A DNA stretch of 58,852 nt, from contig JAILZP010000020.1 of the NCBI GenBank assembly GCA_023512435.1, positions 1 through 58,852 of the forward strand, read 5' to 3'. Shown piece by piece: positions 51,314-58,852 of the stretch. The translations under genes were made by a program, and so were the position numbers. Under the pieces are notes generated by a model. It was not told the DNA's origin, searched no databases, and saw only the letters and a program-made list of their open reading frames with translations. The number at the start of each line of letters is the position of its first letter. The first letter of the stretch is position 1. Origin of the DNA: Peptococcaceae bacterium (GTDB taxonomy: Bacteria; Bacillota; Desulfotomaculia; Desulfotomaculales; Desulfocucumaceae).

Positions 51314-52810
51314 ATGAAAACAAAAGATGAAATCAGGCTCCTGGAGGAGGCCATCGGGGAGATCACCGCCAAGGCCAGGGAATTCGGCCTGGACTTCTAC
51401 AACATGTATTTTGAAATATGTCCGGCCGAGATTATTTACACCTTCGGGGCTTACGGCATGCCCACCAGGTTCTCGCACTGGTCGTTCGGCAAGGCCTACC
51501 AGAAAATGAAGACCCAGTACGACTACAACCTGAGCCGGATTTACGAGCTGGTGATCAACAGCGATCCCTGCTATGCCTTCCTGCTGGAGGGCAATACCCT
51601 GATTCAGAACAAGCTGGTGGTGGCCCACGTGCTGGCCCACTCCGATTTTTTCAAGAACAACGCCTATTTCCGGCAGACTTCCCGGGGCATGGTGGAGAGC
51701 ATGGCCAGCGCCGCCAACCGGTTCAGGGAATACGAGTTCAAACACGGCAAGCAGAAGGTGGAAGCCTTTCTGGACTCGGTGATTTCCATCCAGGAGCACG
51801 TGGACCCGTACCGTTATATAAAAGGGAAGGCCGGCGACTCTTTTGACGGCGGGGAAAGGGACTCCTGCGGATCCGGGAAATGCGGCGCCGGATGCGGCTG
51901 CGGGAGCGGGGGGGGCCGCGGGTGCAGTGGAGGCGGCCCGCGGAAAGGCAAGGAAACCCCCTATGATGATCTGTGGGACCTGGATAGAAAGGGTGAACGC
52001 GACTGCCCGGAGGAAGAGAAGCCAAAGAAGTTTCCCGAAAAGCCGGAAAAGGACCTGCTTCTTTTTATCATGCAGCACGCCAGGGACCTGGAGGACTGGC
52101 AGAGGGACGTCATCTCGGTAATCCGGAATGAGATGCTGTACTTCTGGCCCCAGATGGAGACCAAAATCATGAACGAGGGCTGGGCCACGTACTGGCACAT
52201 GAGGATTATGAGGGAAATCGACCTGGATGAGGATGAAACCGTCGAGTTTTCAAAGATGCACGCCGGGGTGGTGCAGCCGTCCAAAATGCGCCTCAACCCT
52301 TACCTGCTGGGCCTGAAGATATTCGAGGACATAGAGAGGCGCTGGGACCACCCGACGGAGGAGGAGAAGAAAAAGTACGGCCGCCCGGGAGGGGAGGGCA
52401 GGCGGAAGATCTTCGAGGTCAGGGAAACCGAAAACGACATATCTTTTTTAAGGAATTACCTGACCAGGGAATTGATCGAGGATATGGATCTATACCTGTT
52501 TAAAAAGGTGGGCTACGAGTGGAAAATAACCGACAAGAACTGGGAGGAAGTGCGGGACAATATTGTGGCCGGCATGACCAACTGCGGCCACCCCTACATC
52601 GTTGTGGAGGACGGGGACTTCAACAGGCGCGGCGAGCTTTACATTAAGCACCAGTACGAGGGGGCGGAACTGGACGTTTTTTACCTGGAGCGCACCCTGC
52701 CCCACGTTTACAAGCTCTGGGGCCGCCCGGTGCACCTGGAAACCGTTCTGGACAACAAGAGGGTGGTCTTTTCCCACAACGGGGAGAAGGGGTCAAAGAA
52801 ATTCATTTAA
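51314..52810 (+). CDS. spoVR: SpoVR family protein with Cys/Gly-rich insert
   Basis: 498 residues from ATG 51314. Conserved SpoVR sequence: [66 protein letters not shown], and [28 protein letters not shown]. SpoVR is required for cortex formation in B. subtilis and is linked to PrkA and YhbH. Odd: residues 185-204 hold five Cys in a Gly-rich segment ([14 protein letters not shown]...GC), which I do not expect in SpoVR and which may bind metal. Confidence 0.93.
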   Translation: MKTKDEIRLLEEAIGEITAKAREFGLDFYNMYFEICPAEIIYTFGAYGMPTRFSHWSFGKAYQKMKTQYDYNLSRIYELVINSDPCYAFLLEGNTLIQNKLVVAHVLAHSDFFKNNAYFRQTSRGMVESMASAANRFREYEFKHGKQKVEAFLDSVISIQEHVDPYRYIKGKAGDSFDGGERDSCGSGKCGAGCGCGSGGGRGCSGGGPRKGKETPYDDLWDLDRKGERDCPEEEKPKKFPEKPEKDLLLFIMQHARDLEDWQRDVISVIRNEMLYFWPQMETKIMNEGWATYWHMRIMREIDLDEDETVEFSKMHAGVVQPSKMRLNPYLLGLKIFEDIERRWDHPTEEEKKKYGRPGGEGRRKIFEVRETENDISFLRNYLTRELIEDMDLYLFKKVGYEWKITDKNWEEVRDNIVAGMTNCGHPYIVVEDGDFNRRGELYIKHQYEGAELDVFYLERTLPHVYKLWGRPVHLETVLDNKRVVFSHNGEKGSKKFI

Positions 52811-52831
52811 AGCCAAGTGCTGTTTCAGTGT

Positions 52832-52851
52832 CTCCGCCCGCCGGGGCGGAG
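52832..52851 (+). terminator. Hairpin after spoVR
   Basis: CTCCGCCC / GGGCGGAG stem, with a T-rich run 22 bp later. Probable terminator. Confidence 0.5.
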
Positions 52852-52954
52852 ATGCGCTTTCCGGGCAAGGTTTTTTCTTTGCATTGCGTAATTGTGGTGT
52901 ATAATAATCTATAGGTTTTTGCGGGCCGGGGGAAGCATTGGGATCTGCGGGGGG

Positions 52955-53665
52955 ATGCCGGTACTGATGGACTTCAAGCCGATAAAAACCAAAAAGATCT
53001 ATGAGGAAATTATCGAACAGGTCAAGGTGCTGATTGCCGAGGGCGCCCTTTCCCCAGGCGACCGGCTGATCTCCGAGCGGGAACTGGCGGACAAGCTCCA
53101 GGTGGGGCGGTCCGCCGTCCGGGAGGCATTCCGGGCCCTGGAGGCCATGGGCATTATCGAGATCAGGCCCGGTGAGGGAACATTCATCAGGGAAGCCAAC
53201 ACCCTCCCCTTTATGGAGGTGCTGGCCCACCTGCTGGTCACCGAGCAGAATTCGGTAAGGGAACTTCTGGAACTGAGAAAGATACTGGAAGTGGAGTCGG
53301 CCGGCCTGGCCGCCCTTAGACACACGGCGGAAGAGATTGAAAAAATGGAAAGACATCTCGAGCAGATGCGCCTGGACATATTGAACGGGGAACTGGGGGA
53401 ACAGGCGGACATGAATTTTCACTACGCCATTGCCGAGGCTACCCACAACTCGCTTCTCCTGAAGCTGATGAACGCCATCGCCGACACCATGAGAACAGGG
53501 CTGAGGCAGGCCAGGGAGAAGCTTTACCGCACCCCCGGCACCCCGGAAAGGCTTCTCCGGGAACACATCGAAATCTGCCACCAGATAAAAAAATCAAATG
53601 TTGAGGGTGCCCGGAGGGCCATGCTGGAACATCTGGAGAAAGTGGAAAAGGGCCTGCAGAAGTAG
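52955..53665 (+). CDS. FadR/GntR-family regulator 1
   Basis: 236 residues from ATG 52955. N-terminal winged helix (GDRLISERELADKLQVGRSAVREAFRALEAMGIIEIRPGEG) and all-helical FCD ligand domain (ELRKILEVESAGLAALR, NFHYAIAEATHN, LREHIEICHQI). The FCD metal/ligand residues (Asp, His, His) appear present. FadR/LldR members sense 2-hydroxyacids; the next gene is an FMN hydroxyacid dehydrogenase. A TATAAT at 52900-52905 precedes it. Confidence 0.9.
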   Translation: MPVLMDFKPIKTKKIYEEIIEQVKVLIAEGALSPGDRLISERELADKLQVGRSAVREAFRALEAMGIIEIRPGEGTFIREANTLPFMEVLAHLLVTEQNSVRELLELRKILEVESAGLAALRHTAEEIEKMERHLEQMRLDILNGELGEQADMNFHYAIAEATHNSLLLKLMNAIADTMRTGLRQAREKLYRTPGTPERLLREHIEICHQIKKSNVEGARRAMLEHLEKVEKGLQK

Positions 53666-53755
53666 CCGCAAAACCGGGAAACCAATAAAATAACCGGTTG
53701 ATTAGCGGTTGCCGGCTGAATTAAAGATAAATGTATGCAAGGAAGGGGATTTGAG

Positions 53756-54772
53756 TTGGACTGGAAGGAAATAAGACAGAAGGCCAGGGAAATGCTGGAG
53801 GGATTCTGCCGGGTATGCCCGGTGTGCGACGGCAGGGCGTGCGCCGGGGAGGTCCCGGGCATGGGGGGAATCGGCACCGGTTCGTCATTCAGGGCCAACC
53901 TGCAGGCCCTGGAAAAGTACAGGGTCAACCTGAGAACCCTGCACGGCGCCTCCAACCCCGACACCGGCACCGAAATTTTCGGGCGCCGGATCTCCTTTCC
54001 CATACTGGCTGCGCCCCTGACCGGGGCATCCTATAACATGGGCGGCCGGCTTACGGAAAGGGAGTTCATCGGGGCGGTGATCAAGGGCAGCAGGCAGGCC
54101 GGAACCATTGGCATGTGCGGGGACGGGGGAGACCCGGGGTTTTTCGATTCCGGGCTGGAGGCCATTGCCGGAGAGGAAGGGAACGGCATAGCCATTATCA
54201 AGCCCAGGGCCAACGAGGCTATTATTGAGAGAATGGCCAGGGCCGAAAAGTCCGGGGCGCTGGCAGTGGGCGTTGACGTGGACGGGGCGGGGCTGGTGGT
54301 CATGGCCCTGCACGGACAGCCGGTGGGGCCCAAGACCGAAGGGGAGTTGAAGGAACTGGTTTCGGCCACCGGGCTTCCCTTTATCGTCAAGGGGGTAATG
54401 ACGGCGGACGAAGCCGTCGCCGCCGCCAGGGCCGGCGCCGCCGCCATCGTGGTTTCCAATCACGGCGGAAGGATTCTGGACCACACTCCCGGGGCCGCCG
54501 ACGTTTTGCCCGACATCGTTGCCGAGCTGAAGGGAACGCTGACCATCCTGGCCGACGGCGGAGTGCGGTCCGGTGTTGACGTGCTGAAGCTGCTGGCCCT
54601 GGGAGCGGACGCCGTGCTGGTGGGGCGTCCCGTGGTGTGGGGCGCCTTCGGGGCGGGGGCCGAAGGAGTTAAGTTCGTGCTGGAAAAAATGGCCGCCGAG
54701 CTGAAGCAGGCCATGATCCTTACGGGCTGCCCCACCATTAAAGAAATTGGCCCGGGTGTTGTCGCCCGGTGA
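53756..54772 (+). CDS. FMN-dependent alpha-hydroxyacid dehydrogenase
   Basis: 338 residues from TTG 53756 (AAGGGGA upstream). TIM-barrel: FPILAAPLTGASYNMGG, GVDVDGAG, LPFIVKGVMTADEAVAAARAGAAAIVVSNHGGR, and ILADGGVRSGVDVLKLLALGADAVLVGRP. The SNHGGR motif and the catalytic Lys of VKGV fit the lactate/glycolate oxidase family. An N-terminal Cys group (FCRVCPVCDGRACAGE) is unusual and might bind an Fe-S cluster or metal. Operon with the regulators, permease and GlcD-like gene. Confidence 0.9.
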   Translation: MDWKEIRQKAREMLEGFCRVCPVCDGRACAGEVPGMGGIGTGSSFRANLQALEKYRVNLRTLHGASNPDTGTEIFGRRISFPILAAPLTGASYNMGGRLTEREFIGAVIKGSRQAGTIGMCGDGGDPGFFDSGLEAIAGEEGNGIAIIKPRANEAIIERMARAEKSGALAVGVDVDGAGLVVMALHGQPVGPKTEGELKELVSATGLPFIVKGVMTADEAVAAARAGAAAIVVSNHGGRILDHTPGAADVLPDIVAELKGTLTILADGGVRSGVDVLKLLALGADAVLVGRPVVWGAFGAGAEGVKFVLEKMAAELKQAMILTGCPTIKEIGPGVVAR

Positions 54773-54796
54773 CACTCTAAAAGGAAAAGTGGTCTT

Positions 54797-55534
54797 ATGG
54801 AGTTCGTGCCGGTAAAGGTAAAAAGGGCCGTTGAGACAATAATCGATCAGATTAAAAACCACATATTGTCAGGACAACTGAAGCCCGGGGACAAGCTCCT
54901 CACCGAACGGGAACTGGCCGATCACCTAAAGGTCAGCCGCGCTTCGGTCAGGGAGGCCCTGTCGGCCCTGAACATGGCAGGCATACTCGAAATCAGGCAC
55001 GGCGACGGCATCTACCTGAAAAAGGCCGACGCCAACCTGGCCATTGAGCCCCTGACCATGATCATCCTCCTGGAGAGGGACAAGATTAAAAACATCCTTG
55101 AGGTAAGAAAGGCGCTGGAGGTTGAGTCGGCGGGGCTTGCGGCCGAGCGGCACAGGCCGGAACACCTGGAAAAGATGAAGGCCGCCCTGCGGGAGATGGA
55201 GGACGACCTGGCCACCGGCAATTCCGGGGAGCAGGCCGACCTCCGGTTTCATTTCTTTATCGCCGAAAGCACGGGCAATCCCCTCCTGACCATGCTGATG
55301 AACACGATTCACAGCGCCATGAACCAAACTCTCAGTGTTACCAGAAGGCTATGGATTTCCGGCACCTCGGGCACGGCCCGCAGGCTTTTTGAAGAACACC
55401 GGGACATATATGAAGCTATAAGCGCGGGGGACAAGGACAAGGCCAGGGAGATAATGTACCAGCATTTGCATAAAGTGGAAACGGAACTTGAAAAAATACA
55501 CAAAACATATTTTGAAACAAAGAATAAAAAGTGA
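54797..55534 (+). CDS. FadR/GntR-family regulator 2
   Basis: 245 residues. Same architecture as regulator 1 (DKLLTERELADHLKVSRASVREALSALNMAGILEIRHGDG; FCD domain LEVRKALEVESAGLAAERH, RFHFFIAEST). It lies 25 bp after the dehydrogenase gene. It shares many identical residues with regulator 1, suggesting duplication. The palindromes at 55692 are probable binding sites for one or both. Confidence 0.9.
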   Translation: MEFVPVKVKRAVETIIDQIKNHILSGQLKPGDKLLTERELADHLKVSRASVREALSALNMAGILEIRHGDGIYLKKADANLAIEPLTMIILLERDKIKNILEVRKALEVESAGLAAERHRPEHLEKMKAALREMEDDLATGNSGEQADLRFHFFIAESTGNPLLTMLMNTIHSAMNQTLSVTRRLWISGTSGTARRLFEEHRDIYEAISAGDKDKAREIMYQHLHKVETELEKIHKTYFETKNKK

Positions 55535-55691
55535 AAAACAAAAATTTTTTATAATGAAAGCAGGAAATTCCTACGAAAGGGAGAAAAATTTTAATTAATT
55601 GGCCTGGCCACTAGTCCACATTACCTCTTGGGAAAAAATTTTTGTCAGAAAAAAAGGAATATTACAAATGAAAAAGAATATGTTAAACATC

Positions 55692-55806
55692 TGATGGTCA
55701 TACCATCAAATATATTTACCCGAGGTTTATGGTTCTGAACCGATCAGGGGCCGTCCCGATGAAGACCTGCAGCAAATCGGGCACCGCTAGGTCCTACCAT
55801 CAGATG
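55692..55806 (+). promoter_or_regulatory. GntR/FadR-type operators before the lactate permease
   Basis: TGATGGTCATACCATCA (55692-55708), a dyad with 7-bp arms of the TGGT-N3-ACCA type, and a second site TAGGTCCTACCATCA (about 55788-55802). CATCTGATGGT (55688-55698) is also repeated inverted as ACCATCAGATG (55796-55806). The rest of 55535-55918 is AT-rich, with no gene seen. Confidence 0.65.
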
Positions 55807-55918
55807 GCCTGCTATGCATTATCTTGTTGACTGACTGACATTTCGGGGGGTGGTTTTATAGGCTAGGCGGAATTTTCGCGGACTAAATACCGAATAACTT
55901 TTAAGGAGGTATCTTTTG

Positions 55919-57664
55919 ATGACCTGGACACAGGCGATCAACCCGTTCAACAACCTGGGGCTGTCCGCCCTGGTGGCCGCCATCCCGCTTATTTTTATGT
56001 TTATCGCCCTGGGCGCCATGCGCATGAAAGGGCACATTGCCGGTCTTATCGCCGTCACATTGGCGGTGCTGGTGGCTATAGCGGGATTCGGGATGCCGGC
56101 GAAGTACGCGCTGCTCTCCACCTTATACGGCGCCATGTTCGGACTTTTACCCATCAGCTGGATCGTTGTGACCGCCGTTTTCCTGTATAACATGACGGTC
56201 AAGACGGGACAGTTCGAGATCATCAAGGATTCCATCGCGGCTGTTTCGGATGACCGGCGCCTGCAGGCGCTCCTCATAGCCTTTTGCTTCGGCGCCTTCC
56301 TCGAGGGGGCGGCCGGATTCGGCACCCCCGTGGCCATCACCGCCGCCATGCTGGTGGGCCTGGGCTTCAACCCCCTTTACGCGGCCGGCATCTGCCTTAT
56401 CGCCAACACCGCGCCGGTGGCCTGGGGGGCCATCGGCATCCCCATCATAACCGCCGGGGCGGTGTCCGGCATTGATGCCATGGCCATCAGCCAGATGACC
56501 GGCCGGCAGCTGCCCTTCCTTTCGGTTTTCGTGCCTTTCTGGCTGGTGCTGATCATGGCCGGCTGGAAGGGGGCCAGGGAAGTGATGCCGGCCATACTGG
56601 TGTGCGGCGTTTCCTTCGCCTCCATGCAGTGGTTTTCTTCCAACTACCTGAGCCCCATGCTGCCGGACATCATGGCCTCACTGTTTTCCATAGTCTGTCT
56701 GGTAATTTTCCTGCGGTACTGGAAACCCAGGAACACCTGGCGCTTTGCCGACGAGCCCCCGGCCACCCTGGCGGTCAGGCGGCACAGCGCGGGTGTCATA
56801 CTGAAGGCATGGTCCCCCTTTATCGTGCTTACCGTGCTGATCGCCGACTGGGGACTGAGTCCTGTAAAAACCCTTCTTAACACGGTGAACATAAAAATTG
56901 TTTTTTCCGGGCTGGACAAGATGATCCTGGTGGGCGGCAAGCCCCTGTCGGTGGTCTACACCTTGAACTGGCTTTCGGCCACCGGCACCTCCATCCTGAT
57001 CGCCGCCGTCGTCACCGCCTTCATCCTGCGGGTGGGGCCGGGACAGTTTTTCCGGATCTTCGGTGAGACGCTCTACAACCTGCGCTTTGCCATTATCACC
57101 GTGGCATCGGTGCTGGGACTGGCTTACGTGTCCAACTGGTCTGGCATGACCACCGCCATGGGCAAGGCGTTCACCGTCACCGGAATGGTCTTCCCCCTCC
57201 TGTCGGCGTTCCTGGGCTGGCTGGGAGTGTTCCTCACCGGCAGCGACACCTCGTCCAACGCCTTGTTCGGCAGTATGCAGAAAATAACGGCGGAATCCAT
57301 GGGCATCAATCCGGTGCTGACTGTGGCCACCAACGGCGCGGGGGGAGTGGCCGGCAAGATGATCTCGCCCCAGAGCATCGTGGTGGGCTGCGCCTCCACC
57401 GGGCTGGTGGGCCGCGAGGGAGACCTGTTCCGGTTCACCCTGCCGCACAGTATCTTTTTTACGGCGCTGGTGGGACTGATCGCCCTCCTGCAGGCCTATG
57501 TCTTCCCGTGGATGATACCGCCCATGGTTAAGGCGGCGGCCGCGTCGGCGGGGGCATCCCAGGGGGGAGTGCAGATTCTCGCCGTATCGGGAGTATTCGT
57601 GCTAATACTGGCCGTTTACGCCTACATGCAGAAAAACGGCGACGCCAAAAAGGTGTCGGCGTAA
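55919..57664 (+). CDS. lctP: L-lactate permease (LctP family)
   Basis: 581 residues from ATG 55919 after AAGGAGGT. About 13 TM segments; family motifs LLIAFCFGAFLEGAAGFGTPVAITAAML, NTAPVAWGAIGIPI and FLTGSDTSSNALFGSMQ. It imports lactate or glycolate with protons. Between the regulators and the GlcD-like oxidase, it completes a 2-hydroxyacid utilisation unit. Confidence 0.94.
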   Translation: MTWTQAINPFNNLGLSALVAAIPLIFMFIALGAMRMKGHIAGLIAVTLAVLVAIAGFGMPAKYALLSTLYGAMFGLLPISWIVVTAVFLYNMTVKTGQFEIIKDSIAAVSDDRRLQALLIAFCFGAFLEGAAGFGTPVAITAAMLVGLGFNPLYAAGICLIANTAPVAWGAIGIPIITAGAVSGIDAMAISQMTGRQLPFLSVFVPFWLVLIMAGWKGAREVMPAILVCGVSFASMQWFSSNYLSPMLPDIMASLFSIVCLVIFLRYWKPRNTWRFADEPPATLAVRRHSAGVILKAWSPFIVLTVLIADWGLSPVKTLLNTVNIKIVFSGLDKMILVGGKPLSVVYTLNWLSATGTSILIAAVVTAFILRVGPGQFFRIFGETLYNLRFAIITVASVLGLAYVSNWSGMTTAMGKAFTVTGMVFPLLSAFLGWLGVFLTGSDTSSNALFGSMQKITAESMGINPVLTVATNGAGGVAGKMISPQSIVVGCASTGLVGREGDLFRFTLPHSIFFTALVGLIALLQAYVFPWMIPPMVKAAAASAGASQGGVQILAVSGVFVLILAVYAYMQKNGDAKKVSA

Positions 57665-57711
57665 CGGCCAGAAACCTGGCCGCGAAAATAAACCATTCCG
57701 GGGGAGATGTT

Positions 57712-58852
57712 ATGTCCGGGGCAGAAGTATTAAATGCGCTTGTTGACTTGCTGGGCGGGGAAAAGGTGATCACAAAGCCGGAGGAACTGGCCTGCTACTC
57801 CTACGATGCCACCCCGGACCTTCCGGCCGGAAGGCCCCTTGCCGTGGTGATGCCGGAGAACACCGGCCAGGTGGCGGGAATTGTCAACATTGCCCGCCGG
57901 TTTGCCGTCCCGGTTTATCCCCGGGGGTCCGGCACCAATTTGAGCGGCGGGTCGGTTCCCCTTAAGGGGGGGATAGTCCTGTCCACCCTTAAAATGAACA
58001 GGATTCTGGAAATAGATGCCGACAACCTGACGGCCACGGTGCAGCCCGGGGTGATCATCCAGTCCCTGAACGACGCGGTGGCTTCCCACGGCTTGATTTA
58101 TCCCCCGGACCCCGGAACGGTGGCCACGGCCACCATGGGCGGCAGCGTGGCCGAGTGTTCCGGCGGCTTAAGGGGCCTGAAATACGGGGTAACCAAGCAC
58201 TACGTGACGGGTCTGCAGGTTGTCCTGGCCGACGGGCAGGTCATCCGGGCGGGCGGCAAAACCGTCAAAAACGTCACCGGGTACGACCTGGTCAAGCTGT
58301 TCACCGGCTCCGAAGGAACCCTGGGCGTGATCACCGAGATCACCGTGCGGCTGGTGCCGGCGCCCAAGGCCAGGCGCACCATGCTGGCGGTGTTTGACCG
58401 GCTGGAGGACGCCGGTGAGGCGGTGACCGACATTGTGCGGCAGAGGGTGATTCCGGCCACGCTGGAGATAATGGACCGGGTCACCGTCCAGACGGTGGAG
58501 AACTACTCCCGGGCCGGCCTGCCCACCGACGCCGAGGCCGTCCTGCTTATCGAGGTGGACGGCCTGCCCGGGGTGGTGGAGGAAGAGGCCCAAACCGTGA
58601 TCAGGGTGGTGGAGGGCCGCCGGGGCCGGATCAGGATGGCCAAGGACGACCGGGAAAGGGACGAAATCTGGCTGGCCAGGAGGGCCGCCCTGCCGGCCCT
58701 GGCCCAGTTGAAGCCCACCACCGTGCTGGAGGACGCCACCGTCCCCCGGAGCAAGATTACCGATATGCTGAAGGCCTTGCAGGAGATAGCCCAAAAGTAC
58801 CGGCTGACCATAGGAACCTTCGGCCACGCCGGGGACGGCAACCTGCACCCCA
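57712..58852 (+). CDS. glcD: GlcD-type FAD-linked oxidase (D-lactate/glycolate), 3'-truncated by window
   Basis: At least 380 residues; runs off the window without a stop. ATG 57712 follows GGGGGAGATG. FAD-binding PCMH domain: VYPRGSGTNLSGGSVPLKGGIVLSTLKMNRI, TVQPGV, TMGGSVAECSGGLRGLKYG, KNVTGYDLVKLFTGSEGTLGVITE; then the FAD-oxidase C domain with LEIMDRVTVQTVE and GTFGHAGDGNLHP at the edge. A D-lactate or glycolate dehydrogenase that would pass electrons to a GlcE/F or LutA-like partner, presumably next. Confidence 0.9.
   Translation, partial: MSGAEVLNALVDLLGGEKVITKPEELACYSYDATPDLPAGRPLAVVMPENTGQVAGIVNIARRFAVPVYPRGSGTNLSGGSVPLKGGIVLSTLKMNRILEIDADNLTATVQPGVIIQSLNDAVASHGLIYPPDPGTVATATMGGSVAECSGGLRGLKYGVTKHYVTGLQVVLADGQVIRAGGKTVKNVTGYDLVKLFTGSEGTLGVITEITVRLVPAPKARRTMLAVFDRLEDAGEAVTDIVRQRVIPATLEIMDRVTVQTVENYSRAGLPTDAEAVLLIEVDGLPGVVEEEAQTVIRVVEGRRGRIRMAKDDRERDEIWLARRAALPALAQLKPTTVLEDATVPRSKITDMLKALQEIAQKYRLTIGTFGHAGDGNLHP

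Noticed and set aside
1..58852. CRISPR arrays, rRNA or tRNA genes
   Set aside because: No regular repeat-spacer pattern or clover-leaf sequence was seen.

Overview
The window comes from the chromosome of a spore-forming, anaerobic, low-oxygen Firmicute, most likely of the Desulfotomaculum/Pelotomaculum (Peptococcaceae) type. The signs are the sporulation trio prkA, yhbH and spoVR, an SLH-domain surface protein, a tungsten/molybdenum aldehyde:ferredoxin oxidoreductase (AOR), corrinoid-linked genes, and a lactate/glycolate oxidation operon, in DNA of high GC content with strong Gram-positive Shine-Dalgarno sites. No rRNA, tRNA or CRISPR was seen.

Region 1 (1-19.7 kb). The sporulation kinase gene prkA is cut in two: its 5' half is at 164-929 and its 3' half at 18690-19706. 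Between them lies a 17,760-bp element bounded by an 11-bp direct repeat and ending in a large serine recombinase gene. Joining the two repeats restores the PrkA frame exactly, and joining the two element ends produces a symmetric attP-like site. This is the architecture of 'skin'-type elements that interrupt sporulation genes. The 3' half of prkA also carries an apparent out-of-frame deletion of about 113 nt, so excision alone would not give a full PrkA. Cargo: MscS, SLH protein, a two-component system, an ABC/efflux pseudogene, an ArsR/ArsM-ArsN arsenic module, FeoA and a split FeoB, a B12-riboswitch-led ferredoxin/AOR/MoaD operon, and two metallo-beta-lactamase-fold proteins.

Region 2 (19.9-37.5 kb). 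An accessory island encodes a peptide/nickel-type ABC transporter in parts: one pair of ATPases, two pairs of permeases and two binding proteins, one fused to a copper-amine-oxidase-like stalk. With it are a DUF2162 membrane protein, an ExbB/TolQ-like channel, DUF2149, a secreted CobN-like chelatase domain protein, two radical-SAM/SPASM enzymes, a PqqD protein, a methyltransferase, an MFS transporter and an unannotated 26-residue peptide with a perfect Shine-Dalgarno, enclosed by a 14-bp perfect inverted repeat. Two of the transcription units begin with look-alike leader terminators. I infer a system that makes, exports and re-imports a modified peptide or other metal ligand; no substrate can be read from the sequence. 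The PqqD/radical-SAM part is clearly AT-richer than its surroundings.

Region 3 (37.8-52.8 kb). VanW-like protein, a decayed corrinoid-activator gene next to a UroD-family methyltransferase-like gene, a chemoreceptor, yhbH, an acetyltransferase, a DegT-family protein lacking the PLP lysine, CadC/CadA metal resistance, UbiX, RidA, an HMG-CoA-lyase-like enzyme and spoVR with a Cys-rich insert. prkA, yhbH and spoVR, usually close together, are thus spread across the window.

Region 4 (52.9 kb-end). Two FadR/GntR regulators alternate with an FMN-dependent alpha-hydroxyacid dehydrogenase, a lactate permease and a GlcD-type FAD oxidase that runs off the edge: a regulated 2-hydroxyacid utilisation operon.
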